Below, one piece after another: positions 26,101-38,660 of a stretch of DNA of 64,000 nt. The notes under the pieces are model-generated. The model was given only the letters and a program-made list of their open reading frames with translations, did not search any database and was not told the DNA's origin. Location: positions 1 to 64,000 of the forward strand of contig JBBDHG010000452.1 of NCBI GenBank assembly GCA_037951165.1, read 5' to 3'. The position numbers were made by a program, and so were the translations under genes. This stretch comes from Lophius americanus. Lineage: Eukaryota > Chordata > Actinopteri > Lophiiformes > Lophiidae. Within the stretch, counting starts at the first letter, position 1. Each line of letters starts with the position of its first letter.

Positions 26101-28300
26101 TTGTCTTGTCTCTCTGAGGTAAGTCTGTTTTTGAAAAAATGTGTCAATTTGCTCCAAAAGCACTTAGAAGCAGGTTTCAAGCTAGATATAATAAGATTTG
26201 CTTTAACCTGAAGTAATACAAGGTTATTACTAACTTTAATTTTTTCAGTTGAAATCATACACTTTGTAATTTTGGCCTTTTGGGTCTCTGAGGTAAGTCT
26301 GTTATTAAAAACCTGTCAATTTGCTCCAAAAGCACTTAGAAGCAGGTTTCAACACTAGATATAATAAGATTTTCTTTAATATGAAGTAATACAAGGTTAT
26401 TACTAACTTTCATTTTTTTAGTTGAAATCATAAACTTTGTAATGTTGGCCTTGTCTCTCTGAGGTAAGTCTGTTTTTGCAAACATGTGTTAATTTGCCGC
26501 AAAAGGACTTAGAAGCAGGTTTCAAGCTAGATATAATAAGATCTGCTTTAATATGAAGTAATACAAGGTTATTACTATCTTTAATTTTTTTAGCTGAAAT
26601 CATAAACTTTGTAATTTTGGCCTTGTCTCTCTGAGGTAAGTCTGTTTTTGCAAACATGTGTCAATTTGCTCCAAAAGCACTTAGAAGCAGGTTTCAACAC
26701 TAGATATAATAAGATTTGCTTTAATATGAAGTAATACAAGGTTATTACTTACTTTCATTTTTTTAGTTGAAATCATAAACTTTGTAATTTTGGCCTTGTC
26801 TCTCATAGGTAAGTCTGTTTTTGAAAAAATGTGTCAATTTGCTCCAAAAGCACTTAGAAGCAGGTTTCAAGCTAGATATAATAAGATTTGCTTTAACATG
26901 AAGTAATACAAGGTTATTACTAACTTTAATTTTTTTAGCTGAAATCATAAACTTTGTAATTTTGGCCTTGTCTCTCTGAGGTAAGTCTTTTTTTTAAAAA
27001 ATGTGTCAATTTGCTCCAAAGGCACTTAGAAGCAGGTTTCAAGCTAGATATAATAAGCTTTGCTTTAACATGAAGTAATACAAGGTTATTACTAACTTTA
27101 ATTTTTTTAGCTGAAATCATAAACTTTGTAATTTTGGCCTATTGGGTCTCTGAGGTAAGTCTGTTATTGCAAACCTGTCAATTTGCTCCAAAAGCACTTA
27201 GAAGCAGGTTTCAACAGTAGATATAATAAGATTTTCTTTAATATGAAGGAATACAAGGTTATTACTAACTTTCATTATTTTAGCTGAAATCATAAACTTT
27301 GTAGTTTTGGCCTTGTCTCTCTGAGGTAAGTCTGTTTTTGCAAACATGTGTCAATTTGCTCCAAAAGCACTTAGAAGCAGGTTTCAACACTAGATATAAT
27401 AAGATTTTCTTTAATATGAAGTAATACAAGGTTATTACTAACTTTCATTTTTTTAGTTGAAATCATAAACTTTGTAATTTTGGCCTTGTCTCTCTGAGGT
27501 AAGTCTGTTTTTGAAAAAATTTGTCAATTTGCTCCAAAAGCACTTAGAAAGAGGTTTCAAGCTAGATACAATAAGATTTGCTTTAACATGAAGTAATACA
27601 AGGTTATTACTAACTTTAATTTTTTTAGCTGAAATCATAAACTTTGTAATTTTGGCCTTGTCTCTCTGAGGTAAGTCTGTTTTTGCAAATCTGTCAATTT
27701 GCTCCAAAAGCACTTAGAAGCAGGTTTCAACACTAGATATAATACGATTTGCTTTAATATGAAGGAATACAAGGTTATTACTAACTTTCATTTTTTTAGT
27801 TGAAATCATAAACTTTGTAATTTTTGTCTTGTCTCTCTGAGGTAAGTCTGTTTTTGAAAAAATGTGTCAATTTGCTCCAAAAGCACTTAGAAGCAGGTTT
27901 CAAGCTAGATATAATAAGATTTGCTTTAACCTGAAGTAATACAAGGTTATTACTAACTTTAATTTTTTCAGTTGAAATCATACACTTTGTAATTTTGGCC
28001 TTTTGGGTCTCTGAGGTAAGTCTGTTATTGCAAACCTGTCAATTTGCTCCAAAAGCACTTAGAAGCAGGTTTCAACACTAGATATAATAAGATTTTCTTT
28101 AATATGAAGGAATACAAGGTTATTACTAACTTTCATTATTTTAGCTGAAATCATAAACTTTGTAGTTTTGGCCTTGTCTCTCTGAGGTAAGTCTGTTTTT
28201 GCAAACATGTGTCAATTTGCTCCAAAAGCACTTAGAAGCAGGTTTCAACACTAGATATAATAAGATTTTCTTTAATATGAAGTAATACAAGGTTATTACT
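23105..28300 (+). repeat. HOR: 5175-bp unit (30 monomers), copy 2
   Basis: Follows copy 1 directly and keeps every private mark in register over the whole unit. The few differences I noticed are GAAATAATAC at about 25391 (versus GAAATCATAC) and TACTATC at about 25887 (versus TACTAAC). The match to copy 1 extends slightly past one unit, to about 28300. The very low divergence points to a recent duplication of the whole unit by one unequal exchange. Confidence 0.88.
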
Positions 28301-30560
28301 AACTTTCATTTTTTTAGTTGAAATCATAAACTTTGTAATTTTGGCCTTGTCTCTCTGAGGTAAGTCTGTTTTTGAAAAAAATTGTCAATTTGCTCCAAAA
28401 GCACATAGAAGCAGGTTTCAAGCTAGATATAATAAGATTTGCTTTAACATGAAGTAATACAAGGTTATTACTAACTTTAATTTTTTTAGCTGAAATCATA
28501 AACTTTGTAATTTTGGCCTTGTCTCTCTGAGGTAAGTCTGTTTTTGAAAAAATGTGTCAATTTGTTCCAAAAGCACTTAGAAGCAGGTTTCAAGCTAGAT
28601 ATAATAAGCTTTGCTTTAACATGAAGTAATACAAGGTTATTACTAACTTTAATTTTTTTAGCTGAAATCATAAACTTTGTAATTTTGGCCTTGTCTCTCT
28701 GAGGTAAGTCTGTTTTTGCAAACATGTGTAAATTTGCTCCAAAAGCACTTAGAAGCAGGTTTCAAGCTAGATATAATAAGATTTTCTTTAATATGAAGGA
28801 ATATAAGGTTATTACTAACTTTCGTTTTTTTTAGCTGAAGTCATGAACTTTTTAATTTTGGCCTTGTCTCTCTCAGGTAAGTCTGTTTTGGCAAACATGT
28901 GTCAATTTGCTCCAAAAGCACTTAGAAGCAGGTTTCAACACTAGATATAATAAGATTTCCTTTAATATGAAGTAATACAAGGTTATTACTAACTTTCATT
29001 TTTTTAGTTGAAATCATAAACTTTGTAATTTTGGCCTTGTCTCTCTGAGGTAAGTCTGTTTTTTAAAAAATGTTTCAATTTGCTCCAAAAGCACTTAGAA
29101 GCAGGTTTCAAGCTAGATATAATAAGATTTGCTTTAATATGAAGTAATACAAGGTTATTACTAACTTTAATTTTTTTAGCTGAAATCATAAACTTTGTAA
29201 TTTTGGCCTTGTCTCTCTGAGGTAAGTCTGTTTTTGCAAACATGTGTAAATTTGCTCCAAAAGCACTTAGAAAAAGGTTTCAAGCTAGATATAATAAGAT
29301 TTTCTTTAATATGAAGGAATATAAGGTTATTACTAACTTTAATTTTTTTAGCTGAAATCATAAACTTTGTAATTTTGGCCTTTTGGGTCTCTGAGGTAAG
29401 TCTGTTTTTGCAAATCTGTCAATTTGCTCCAAAAGCACTTAGAAGCAGGTTTCAACACTAGATATAATAAGATTTGCTTTAATATGAAGTAATACAAGGT
29501 TATTAGTAACTTTCATTTTTTTAGTTGAAATCATAAACTTTGTAATTTTGGCCTTGTCTCTCTGAGGTAAGTCTGTTTTTGCAAACATGTGTCAATTTGC
29601 TCCAAAAGCACTTAGAAGCAGGTTTCAACACTAGATATAATAAGATTTGCTTTAATATGAAGGAATACAAGGTTATTACTAACTTTCATTTTTTTAGTTC
29701 AAATCATAAACTTTGAAATTTTTGTCTTGTCTCTCTGAGGTAAGTCTGTTTTATAAAAAATGTGTCAATTTGCTCCAAAAGCACTTAGAAGCAGGTTTCA
29801 AGCTAGATATAATAAGATTTGCTTTAACATGAAGTAATACAAGGTTATTACTAACTTTAATTTTTTTAGTTGAAATCATACACTTTGTAATTTTGGCCTT
29901 TTGGGTCTCTGAGGTAAGTCTGTTATTGCAAACCTGTCAATTTGCTCCAAAAGCACTTAGAAGCAGGTTTCAACACTAGATATAATAAGATTTTCTTTAA
30001 TATGAAGGAATACAAGGTTATTACTAACTTTCATTATTTTAGCTGAAATCATAAACTTTGTAGTTTTGGCCTTGTCTCTCTGAGGTAAGTCTGTTTTTGC
30101 AAACATGTGTCAATTTGCTCCAAAAGCACTTAGAAGCAGGTTTCAACACTAGATATAATAAGATTTTCTTTAATATGAAGTAATACAAGGTTATTACTAA
30201 CTTTCATTTTTTTAGTTGAAATCATAAACTTTGTAATTTTGGCCTTGTCTCTCTGAGGTAAGTCTGTTTTTGAAAAAAATTGTCAATTTGCTCCAAAAGC
30301 ACTTAGAAAGAGGTTTCAAGCTAGATATAATAAGATTTGCTTTAACATGAAGTAATACAAGGTTATTACTAACTTTAATTTTTTTAGCTGAAATCATAAA
30401 CTTTGTAATTTTGGCCTTGTCTCTCTGAGGTAAGTCTGTTTTAGCAAATCTGTCAATTTGCTCCAAAAGCACTTAGAAGCAGGTTTCAACACTAGATATA
30501 ATACGATTTGCTTTAATATGAAGGAATACAAGGTTATTACTAACTTTCATTTTTTTAGTT
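28301..30560 (+). repeat. Third, partial and rearranged copy of the 30-mer HOR
   Basis: From about 28470 the order follows 24160 onward at offset 4310. After 29190 the offset becomes about 4482 because one extra monomer is present at about 29190-29361. Private changes include TTCGTTTTTTTTAG at about 28821, ACATAGAAGC at about 28404, TTGAAATTTTTG at about 29714 and GTTTTATAAAAAATG at about 29750. It is more diverged from copies 1 and 2 than they are from each other. Confidence 0.75.
29190..29361 (+). repeat. Extra monomer inserted in the third 30-mer copy
   Basis: This monomer has GTGTAAATTTGC, AGAAAAAGG, GATTTTCTTT and GAATATAAGG. It belongs to the class found three units earlier (about 28716) and has no counterpart at the matching place in copies 1 and 2. 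The flanks resume alignment on both sides, so it is a clean single-unit gain. Confidence 0.7.
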
Positions 30561-30859
30561 GAAATCATAAACTTTGTAATTTTGGCCTTTTGGGTCTCTG
30601 AGGTAAGTCTGTTTTTGCAAACCTGTCAATTTGCTCCAAAAGCACTTAAAAGCAAGTTTCAAGCTAGATATAATAAGATTTGCTTTAACATGAAGTAATA
30701 CAAGGTTATTACTAACTTTAATTTTTTTAGCTGAAATCATAAACTTTGTAATTTTGGCCTTGTCTCTCTGAGGTAAGTCTGTTTTTGAAAAAATGTGTCA
30801 ATTTGCTCCAAAAGCACTTAGAAGCAGGTTTCAAGCTAGATATAATAAGCTTTGCTTTA

Positions 30860-33290
30860 ACATGAAGTAATACAAGGTTATTACTAACTTTAATTTTTTT
30901 AGCTGAAATCATAAACTTTGTAATCTTGGCCTTGTCTCTCTGAGGTAAGTCTGTTTTTGCAAACATGTGTAAATTTGCTCCAAAAGCACTTAGAAACAGG
31001 TTTCAAGCTAGATATAATAAGATTTTCTTTAATATGAAGGAATATAAGGTTATTACTAACTTTCATTTTTTTTAGCTGAAGTCATAAACTTTTTAATTTT
31101 GGCCTTGTCTCTCTCAGGTAAGTCTGTTTTGGCAAACATGTGTCAATTTGCTCCAAAAGCACTTAGAAGCAGGTTTCAACACTAGATATAATAAGATTTT
31201 CTTTAATATGAAGTAATACAAGGTTATTACTAACTTTAATTTTTTTAGTTGAAATCATAAACTTTGTAATTTTTGCCTTGTCTCTCTGAGGTAAGTCTGT
31301 TTTTGAAAAAATGTGTCAATTTGCTCCAAAAGCACTTAGAAGCAGGTTTCAAGCTAGATATAATAAGATTTGCTTTAATATGAAGTAATACAAGGTTATT
31401 ACTAACTTTAATTTTTTTAGCTGAAATCATAAACTTTGTAATTTTGGCCTTTTGGGTCTCTGAGGTAAGTCTGTTTTTGCAAATCTGTCAATTTGCTCCA
31501 AAAGCACTTAAAAGCAGGTTTCAACACTAGATATAATAAGATTTGCTTTAATATGAAGTAATACAAGGTTATTAGTAACTTTCATTTTTTTAGTTGAAAT
31601 CATAAACTTTGTAATTTTGGCCTTGTCTCTCTGAGGTAAGTCTGTTTTTGCAAACATGTGTTAATTTGCCGCAAAAGGACTTAGAAGCAGGTTTCAAGCT
31701 AGATATAATAAGATCTGCTTTAACATGAAGTAATACAAGGTTATTACTATCTTTAATTTTTTTAGCTGAAATCATAAACTTTGTAATTTTGGCCTTGTCT
31801 CTCTGAGGTAAGTCTGTTTTTGCAAACATGTGTCAATTTGCTCCAAAAGCACTTAGAAGCAGGTTTCAACACTAGATATAATAAGATTTGCTTTAATATG
31901 AAGTAATACAAGGTTATTACTAACTTTCATTTTTTTAGTTGAAATCATAAACTTTGTAATTTTGGCCTTGTCTCTCATAGGTAAGTCTGTTTTTGAAAAA
32001 ATGTGTCAATTTGCTCCAAAAGCACTTAGAAGCAGGTTTCAAGCTAGATATAATAAGATTTGCTTTAACGTGAAGTAATACAAGGTTATTACTAACTTTA
32101 ATTTTTTTAGCTGAAATCATAAACTTTGTAATCTTGGCCTTGTCTCTCTGAGGTAAGTCTGTTTTTGCAAACATGTGTAAATTTGCTCCAAAAGCACTTA
32201 GAAACAGGTTTCGAGCTATATATAATAAGATTTTCTTTAATATGAAGGAATATAAGGTTATTACTAACTTTCATTTTTTTTAGCTGAAGTCATAAACTTT
32301 TTAATTTTGGCCTTGTCTCTCTCAGGTAAGTCTGTTTTGGCAAACATGTGTCAATTTGCTCCAAAAGCACTTAGAAGCAGGTTTCAACACTAGATATAAT
32401 AAGATTTTCTTTAATATGAAGTAATACAAGGTTATTACTAACTTTAATTTTTTTAGTTGAAATCATAAACTTTGTAATTTTTGCCTTGTCTCTCTGAGGT
32501 AAGTCTGTTTTTGAAAAAATGTGTCAATTTGCTCCAAAAGCACTTAGAAGCAGGTTTCAAGCTAGATATAATAAGATTTGCTTTAATATGAAGTAATACA
32601 AGGTTATTACTAACTTTAATTTTTTTAGCTGAAATCATAAACTTTGTAATTTTGGCCTTTTGGGTCTCTGAGGTAAGTCTGTTTTTGCAAATCTGTCAAT
32701 TTGCTCCAAAAGCACTTAGAAGCAGGTTTCAACACTAGATATAATAAGATTTGCTTTAATATGAAGTAATACAAGGTTATTAGTAACTTTCATTTTTTTA
32801 GTTGAAATCATAAACTTTGTAATTTTGGCCTTGTCTCTCTGAGGTAAGTCTGTTTTGCAAACATGTGTTAATTTGCCGCAAAAGGACTTAGAAGCAGGTT
32901 TCAAGCTAGATATAATAAGATCTGCTTTAACATGAAGTAATACAAGGTTATTACTATCTTTAATTTTTTTAGCTGAAATCATAAACTTTGTAATTTTGGC
33001 CTTGTCTCTCTGAGGTAAGTCTGTTTTTGCAAACATGTGTCAATTTGCTCCAAAAGCACTTAGAAGCAGGTTTCAACACTAGATATAATAAGATTTGCTT
33101 TAATATGAAGTAATACAAGGTTATTACTAACTTTCATTTTTTTAGTTGAAATCCTAAACTTTGTAATTTTGGCCTTGTCTCTCATAGGTAAGTCTGTTTT
33201 TGAAAAAATGTGTCAATTTGCTCCAAAAGCACTTAGAAGCAGGTTTCAAGCTAGATATAATAAGATTTGCTTTAACATGAAGTAATACAA
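30860..33290 (+). repeat. HOR: two tandem 1208-bp units (7 monomers each)
   Basis: Units are about 30860-32067 and 32068-33290. Shared marks are TAATCTTGG (30922 and 32130), AGAAACAGG, GTCATAAACTTTTTAA, TTTTTGCC, GTGTTAATTTGCCGC and CTCATAGG. The second unit lacks one T at about 32853 and has TTTCGAGC at about 32211 and ATCCTAAAC at about 33152. TTTAACGTGAAG at about 32066 lies at the join of the two units. Confidence 0.82.
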
Positions 33291-34830
33291 GGTTATTAGT
33301 AACTTTAATTTTTTTAGCTGAAATCATAAACTTTGTAATTTTGGCCTTGTCTCTCTGAGGTAAGTCTTTTTTTGAAAAAATGTGTCAATTTGCTCCAAAA
33401 GCACTTAGAAGCAGGTTTCAAGCTAGATATAATAAGCTTTGCTTTAACATGAAGTAATACAAGGTTATTACTAACTTTAATTTTTTTAGCTGAAATCATA
33501 AACTTTGTAATTTTGGCCTTGTCTCTCCGAGGTAAGTCTGTTTTTGCAAACATGTGTAAATTTGCTCCAAAAGCACTTAGAAAAAGGTTTCAAGCTAGAT
33601 ATAATAAGATTTTCTTTAATATGAAGGAATATAAGGTTATTACTAACTTTCATTTTTTTTAGCTGAAGTCATAAACTTTTTAATTTTGGCCTTGTCTCTC
33701 TCAGGTAAGTCTGTTTTGGCAAACATGTGTCAATTTGCTCCAAAAGCACTTAGAAGCAGGTTTCAACACTAGATATAATAAGATTTGCTTTAACATGAAG
33801 TAATACAAGGTTATTACTAACTTTAATTTTTTTAGCTGAAATCATAAACTTTGTAATTTTGGCCTTGTCTCTCTGAGGTAAGTCTTTTTTGAAAAAATGT
33901 GTCAATTTGCTCCAAAAGCACTTAGAAGCAGGTTTCAAGCTAGATATAATAAGCTTTGCTTTAACATGAAGTATTACAAGGTTATTACTAACTTTAATTT
34001 TTTTAGCTGAAATCATAAACTTTGTAATTTTGGCCTTGTCTCTCTGAGGTAAGTCTGTTTTTGCAAACATGTGTAAATTTGCTCCAAAAGCACTTAGAAA
34101 AAGGGTTCAAGCTAGATATAATAAGATTTTCTTTAATATGAAGGAATATAAGGTTATTACTAACTTTCATTTTTTTTAGCTGAAGTCATAAACTTTTTAA
34201 TTTTGGCCTTGTCTCTCTCAGGTAAGTCTGTTTTGGCAAACATGTGTCAATTTGCTCCAAAAGCACTTAGAAGCAGGTTTCAACACTAGATATAATAAGA
34301 TTTGCTTTAACATGAAGTAATACAAGGTTATTACTAACTTTAATTTTTTTAGCTGAAATCATAAACTTTGTAATTTTGGCCTTGTCTCTCTGAGGTAAGT
34401 CTTTTTTTGAAAAAATGTGTCAATTTGCTCCAAAAGCACTTAGAAGCAGGTTTCAAGCTAGATATAATAAGCTTTGCTTTAACATGAAGTAATACAAGGT
34501 TATTACTAACTTTAATTTTTTTAGCTGAAATCATAAACTTTGTAATTTTGGCCTTGTCTCTCTGAGGTAAGTCTGTTTTTGCAAACATGTGTAAATTTGC
34601 TCCAAAAGCACTTAGAAAAAGGTTTCAAGCTAGATATAATAAGATTTTCTTTAATATGAAGGAATATAAGGTTATTACTAACTTTCATTTTTTTTAGCTG
34701 AAGTCATAAACTTTTTAATTTTGGCCTTGTCTCTCTCAGGTAAGTCTGTTTTGGCAAACATGTGTCAATTTGCTCCAAAAGCACTTAGAAGCAGGTTTCA
34801 ACACTAGATATAATAAGATTTGCTTTAATA
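33275..34830 (+). repeat. HOR: three tandem 517-bp trimer units
   Basis: Units are about 33275-33792, 33793-34309 and 34310-34830. Each holds a GTAAGTCTTTTTTTG/AAGCTTTGC monomer, a GTGTAAATTTGC/AGAAAAAGG monomer and a CTCTCAGG/GTTTTGGC monomer. Differences include CTCCGAGG at about 33525, one missing T at about 33884, GAAGTATTAC at about 33969 and AAGGGTTC at about 34102. Confidence 0.82.
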
Positions 34831-36079
34831 TGAAGTAATACAAGGTTATTACTAACTTTAATTTTTTTAGTTGAAATCATAAACTTTGTAATTTTTGCCT
34901 TGTCTCTCTGAGGTAAGTCTGTTTTTGAAAAAATGTGTCAATTTGCTCCAAAAGCACTTAGAAGCAGGTTTCAAGCTAGATATAATAAGATTTGCTTTAA
35001 TATGAAGTAATACAAGGTTATTACTAACTTTAATTTTTTTAGCTGAAATCATAAACTTTGTAATTTTGGCCTTTTGGGTCTCTGAGTTAAGTCTGTTTTT
35101 GCAAATCTGTCAATTTGCTCCAAAAGCACTTAGAAGCAGGTTTCAAGCTAGATATAATAAGATTTGCTTTAATATGAAGTAATACAAGGTTATTACTAAC
35201 TTTAATTTTTTTAGCTGAAATCATAAACTTTGTAATTTTGGCCTTTTGGGTCTCTGAGGTAAGTCTGTTTTTGCAAATCTGTCAATTTGCTCCAAAAGCA
35301 CTTAGAAGCAGGTTTCAACACTAGATATAATAAGATTTGCTTTAATATGAAGTAATACAAGGTTATTACTAACTTTCATTTTTTTAGTTGAAATCATAAA
35401 CTTTGTAATTTTGGCCTTGTCTCTCTGAGGTAAGTCGGTTTTTGCAAACATGTGTTAATTTGCCGCAAAAGGACTTAGAAGCAGGTTTCAAGCTAGATAT
35501 AATAAGATCTGCTTTAACATGAAGTAATACAAGGTTATTACTATCTTTAATTTTTTTAGCTGAAATCATAAACTTTGTAATTTTGGCCTTGTCTCTCTGA
35601 GGTAAGTCTGTTTTTGCAAACATGTGTCAATTTGCTCCAAAAGCACTTAGAAGCAGGTTTCAACACTAGATATAATAAGATTTGCTTTAATATGAAGTAA
35701 TACAAGGTTATTACTAACTTTAATTTTTTTAGTTGAAATCATAAACTTTGTAATTTTGGCCTTGTCTCTCATAGGTAAGTCTGTTTTTGAAAAAATGTGT
35801 CAATTTGCTCCAAAAGCACTTAGAAGCAGGTTTCAAGCTAGATATAATAAGATTTGCTTTAACATGAAGTAATACAAGGTTATTACTAACTTTAATTTTT
35901 TTAGCTGAAATCATAAACTTTGTAATTTTGGCCTTGTCTCTCTGAGGTAAGTCTGTTTTTGAAAAAATGTGTCAATTTGCTCCAAAAGCACTTAGAAGCA
36001 GGTTTGAAGCTAGATATAATAAGCTTTGTTTTAACATGAAGTAATACAAGGTTATTACTAACTTTAATTTTTTTAGTTG
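34831..36079 (+). repeat. Segment with long-range match to 40,210-41,070
   Basis: About 35040-35900 matches 40212-41072 at offset 5172 (30 monomers). Shared marks are GAGTTAAGTC, GTAAGTCGG and GTGTTAATTTGCCGC. Left of this, 34867-35052 is the TTTTTGCC monomer also seen at 31.25 and 32.45 kb. GGTTTGAAGC occurs at about 36002. No tandem HOR is evident inside the segment. Confidence 0.6.
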
Positions 36080-38660
36080 AAATCATACACTTTGTAATTT
36101 TGGCCTTTTGGGTCTCTGAGGTAAGTCTGTTATTGCAAACCTGTCAATTTGCTCCAAAAGCACTTAGAAGCAGGTTTCAACACTAGATATAATAAGATTT
36201 TCTTTAATATGAAGGAATACAAGGTTATTACTAACTTTCATTATTTTAGCTGAAATCATAAACTTTGTAGTTTTGGCCTTGTCTCTCTGAGGTAAGTCTG
36301 TTTTTGCAAACATGTGTCAATTTGCTCCAAAAGCACTTAGAAGCAGGTTTCAACACTAGATATAATAAGATTTTCTTTAATATGAAGTAATACAAGGTTA
36401 TTACTAACTTTCATTTTTTTAGTTGAAATCATAAACTTTGTAATTTTGGCCTTGTCTCTCTGAGGTAAGTCTGTTTTTGAAAAAATTTGTCAATTTGCTC
36501 CAAAAGCACTTAGAAAGAGGTTTCAAGCTAGATATAATAAGATTTGCTTTAACATGAAGTAATACAAGGTTATTACTAACTTTAATTTTTTTAGCTGAAA
36601 TCATAAACTTTGTAATTTTGGCCTTGTCTCTCTGAGGTAAGTCTGTTTTAGCAAATCTGTCAATTTGCTCCAAAAGCACTTAGAAACAGGTTTCAACACT
36701 AGATATAATACGATTTGCTTTAATATGAAGGAATACAAGGTTATTACTAACTTTCATTTTTTTAGTTGAAATCATAAACTTTGTAATTTTGGCCTTTTGG
36801 GTCTCTGAGGTAAGTCTGTTTTTGCAAACATGTGTCAATTTGCTCCAAAAGCACTTAGAAGCAGGTTTCAACACTAGATATAATAAGATTTGCTTTAATA
36901 TGAAGTAATACAAGGTTATTACTAACTTTCATTTTTTTAGTTGAAATCATAAACTTTGTAATTTTGGCCTTGTCTCTCATAGGTAAGTCTGTTTTTGAAA
37001 AAATGTGTCAATTTGCTCCAAAAGCACTTAGAAGCAGGTTTCAAGCTAGATATAATAAGATTTGCTTTAACATGAAGTAATACAAGGTTATTACTAACTT
37101 TAATTTTTTTAGCTGAAATCATAAACTTTGTAATCTTGGCCTTGTCTCTCTGAGGTAAGTCTGTTTTTGCAAACATGTGTAAATTTGCTCCAAAAGCACT
37201 TAGAAACAGGTTTCAAGCTAGATATAATAAGATTTTCTTTAATATGAAGGAATATAAGGTTATTACTAACTTTCATTTTTTTTAGCTGAAGTCATAAACT
37301 TTTTAATTTTGGCCTTGTCTCTCTCAGGTAAGTCTGTTTTGGCAAACATGTGTCAATTTGCTCCAAAAGCACTTAGAAGCAGGTTTCAACACTAGATTTA
37401 ATAAGATTTTCTTTAATATGAAGTAATACAAGGTTATTACTAACTTTAATTTTTTTAGTTGAAATCATAAACTTTGTAATTTTTGCCTTGTCTCTCTGAG
37501 GTAAGTCTGTTTTTGAAAAAATGTGTCAATTTGCTCCAAAAGCACTTAGAAGCAGGTTTCAAGCTAGATATAATAAGATTTGCTTTAATATGAAGTAATA
37601 CAAGGTTATTACTAACTTTAATTTTTTTAGCTGAAATCATAAACTTTGTAATTTTGGCCTTTTGGGTCTCTGAGGTAAGTCTGTTTTTGCAAATCTGTCA
37701 ATTTGCTCCAAAAGCACTTAGAAGCAGGTTTCAACACTAGATATAATAAGATTTGCTTTAATATGAAGTAATACAAGGTTATTAGTAACTTTCATTTTTT
37801 TAGTTGAAATCATAAACTTTGTAATTTTGGCCTTGTCTCTCTGAGGTAAGTCTGTTTTTGCAAACATGTGTTAATTTGCCGCAAAAGGACTTAGAAGCAG
37901 GTTTCAAGCTAGATATAATAAGATCTGCTTTAACATGAAGTAATACAAGGTTATTACCATCTTTAATTTTTTTAGCTGAAATCATAAACTTTGTAATTTT
38001 GGCCTTGTCTCTCTGAGGTAAGTCTGTTTTTGCAAACATGTGTCAATTTGCTCCAAAAGCACTTAGAAGCAGGTTTCAACACTAGATATAATAAGATTTG
38101 CTTTAATATGAAGTAATACAAGGTTATTACTAACTTTCATTTTTTTAGTTGAAATCATAAACTTTGTAATTTTGGCCTTGTCTCTCATAGGTAAGTCTGT
38201 TTTTGAAAAAATGTGTCAATTTGCTCCAAAAGCACTTAGAAGCAGGTTTCAAGCTAGATATAATAAGATTTGCTTTAACATGAAGTAATACAAGGTTATT
38301 ACTAACTTTAATTTTTTTAGCTGAAATCATAAACTTTGTAATTTTGGCCTTGTCTCTCTGAGGTAAGTCTGTTTTTGAAAAAATGTGTCAATTTGCTCCA
38401 AAAGCACTTAGAAGCAGGTTTCAAGCTAGATATAATAAGCTTTGCTTTAACATGAAGTAATACAAGGTTATTACTAACTTTAATTTTTTTAGCTGAAATC
38501 ATAAACTTTGTAATCTTGGCCTTGTCTCTCTGAGGTAAGTCTGTTTTTGCAAACATGTGTAAATTTGCTCCAAAAGCACTTAGAAACAGGTTTCAAGCTA
38601 GATATAATAAGATTTTCTTTAATATGAAGGAATATAAGGTTATTTCTAACTTTCATTTTT
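36080..38660 (+). repeat. Long-range copy of 29,870-32,450 (36-monomer spacing, about 6210 bp)
   Basis: Most monomers match 29870-32450 in order, including the AAAGAGG monomer, GTTTTAGCAAATC (about 30440 and 36646), TAATCTTGG, TTTTTGCC and GTGTTAATTTGCCGC. The part between about 36810 and 37100 differs in class, which suggests later local exchange. One private change is TAGATTTAAT at about 37395. Confidence 0.65.
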
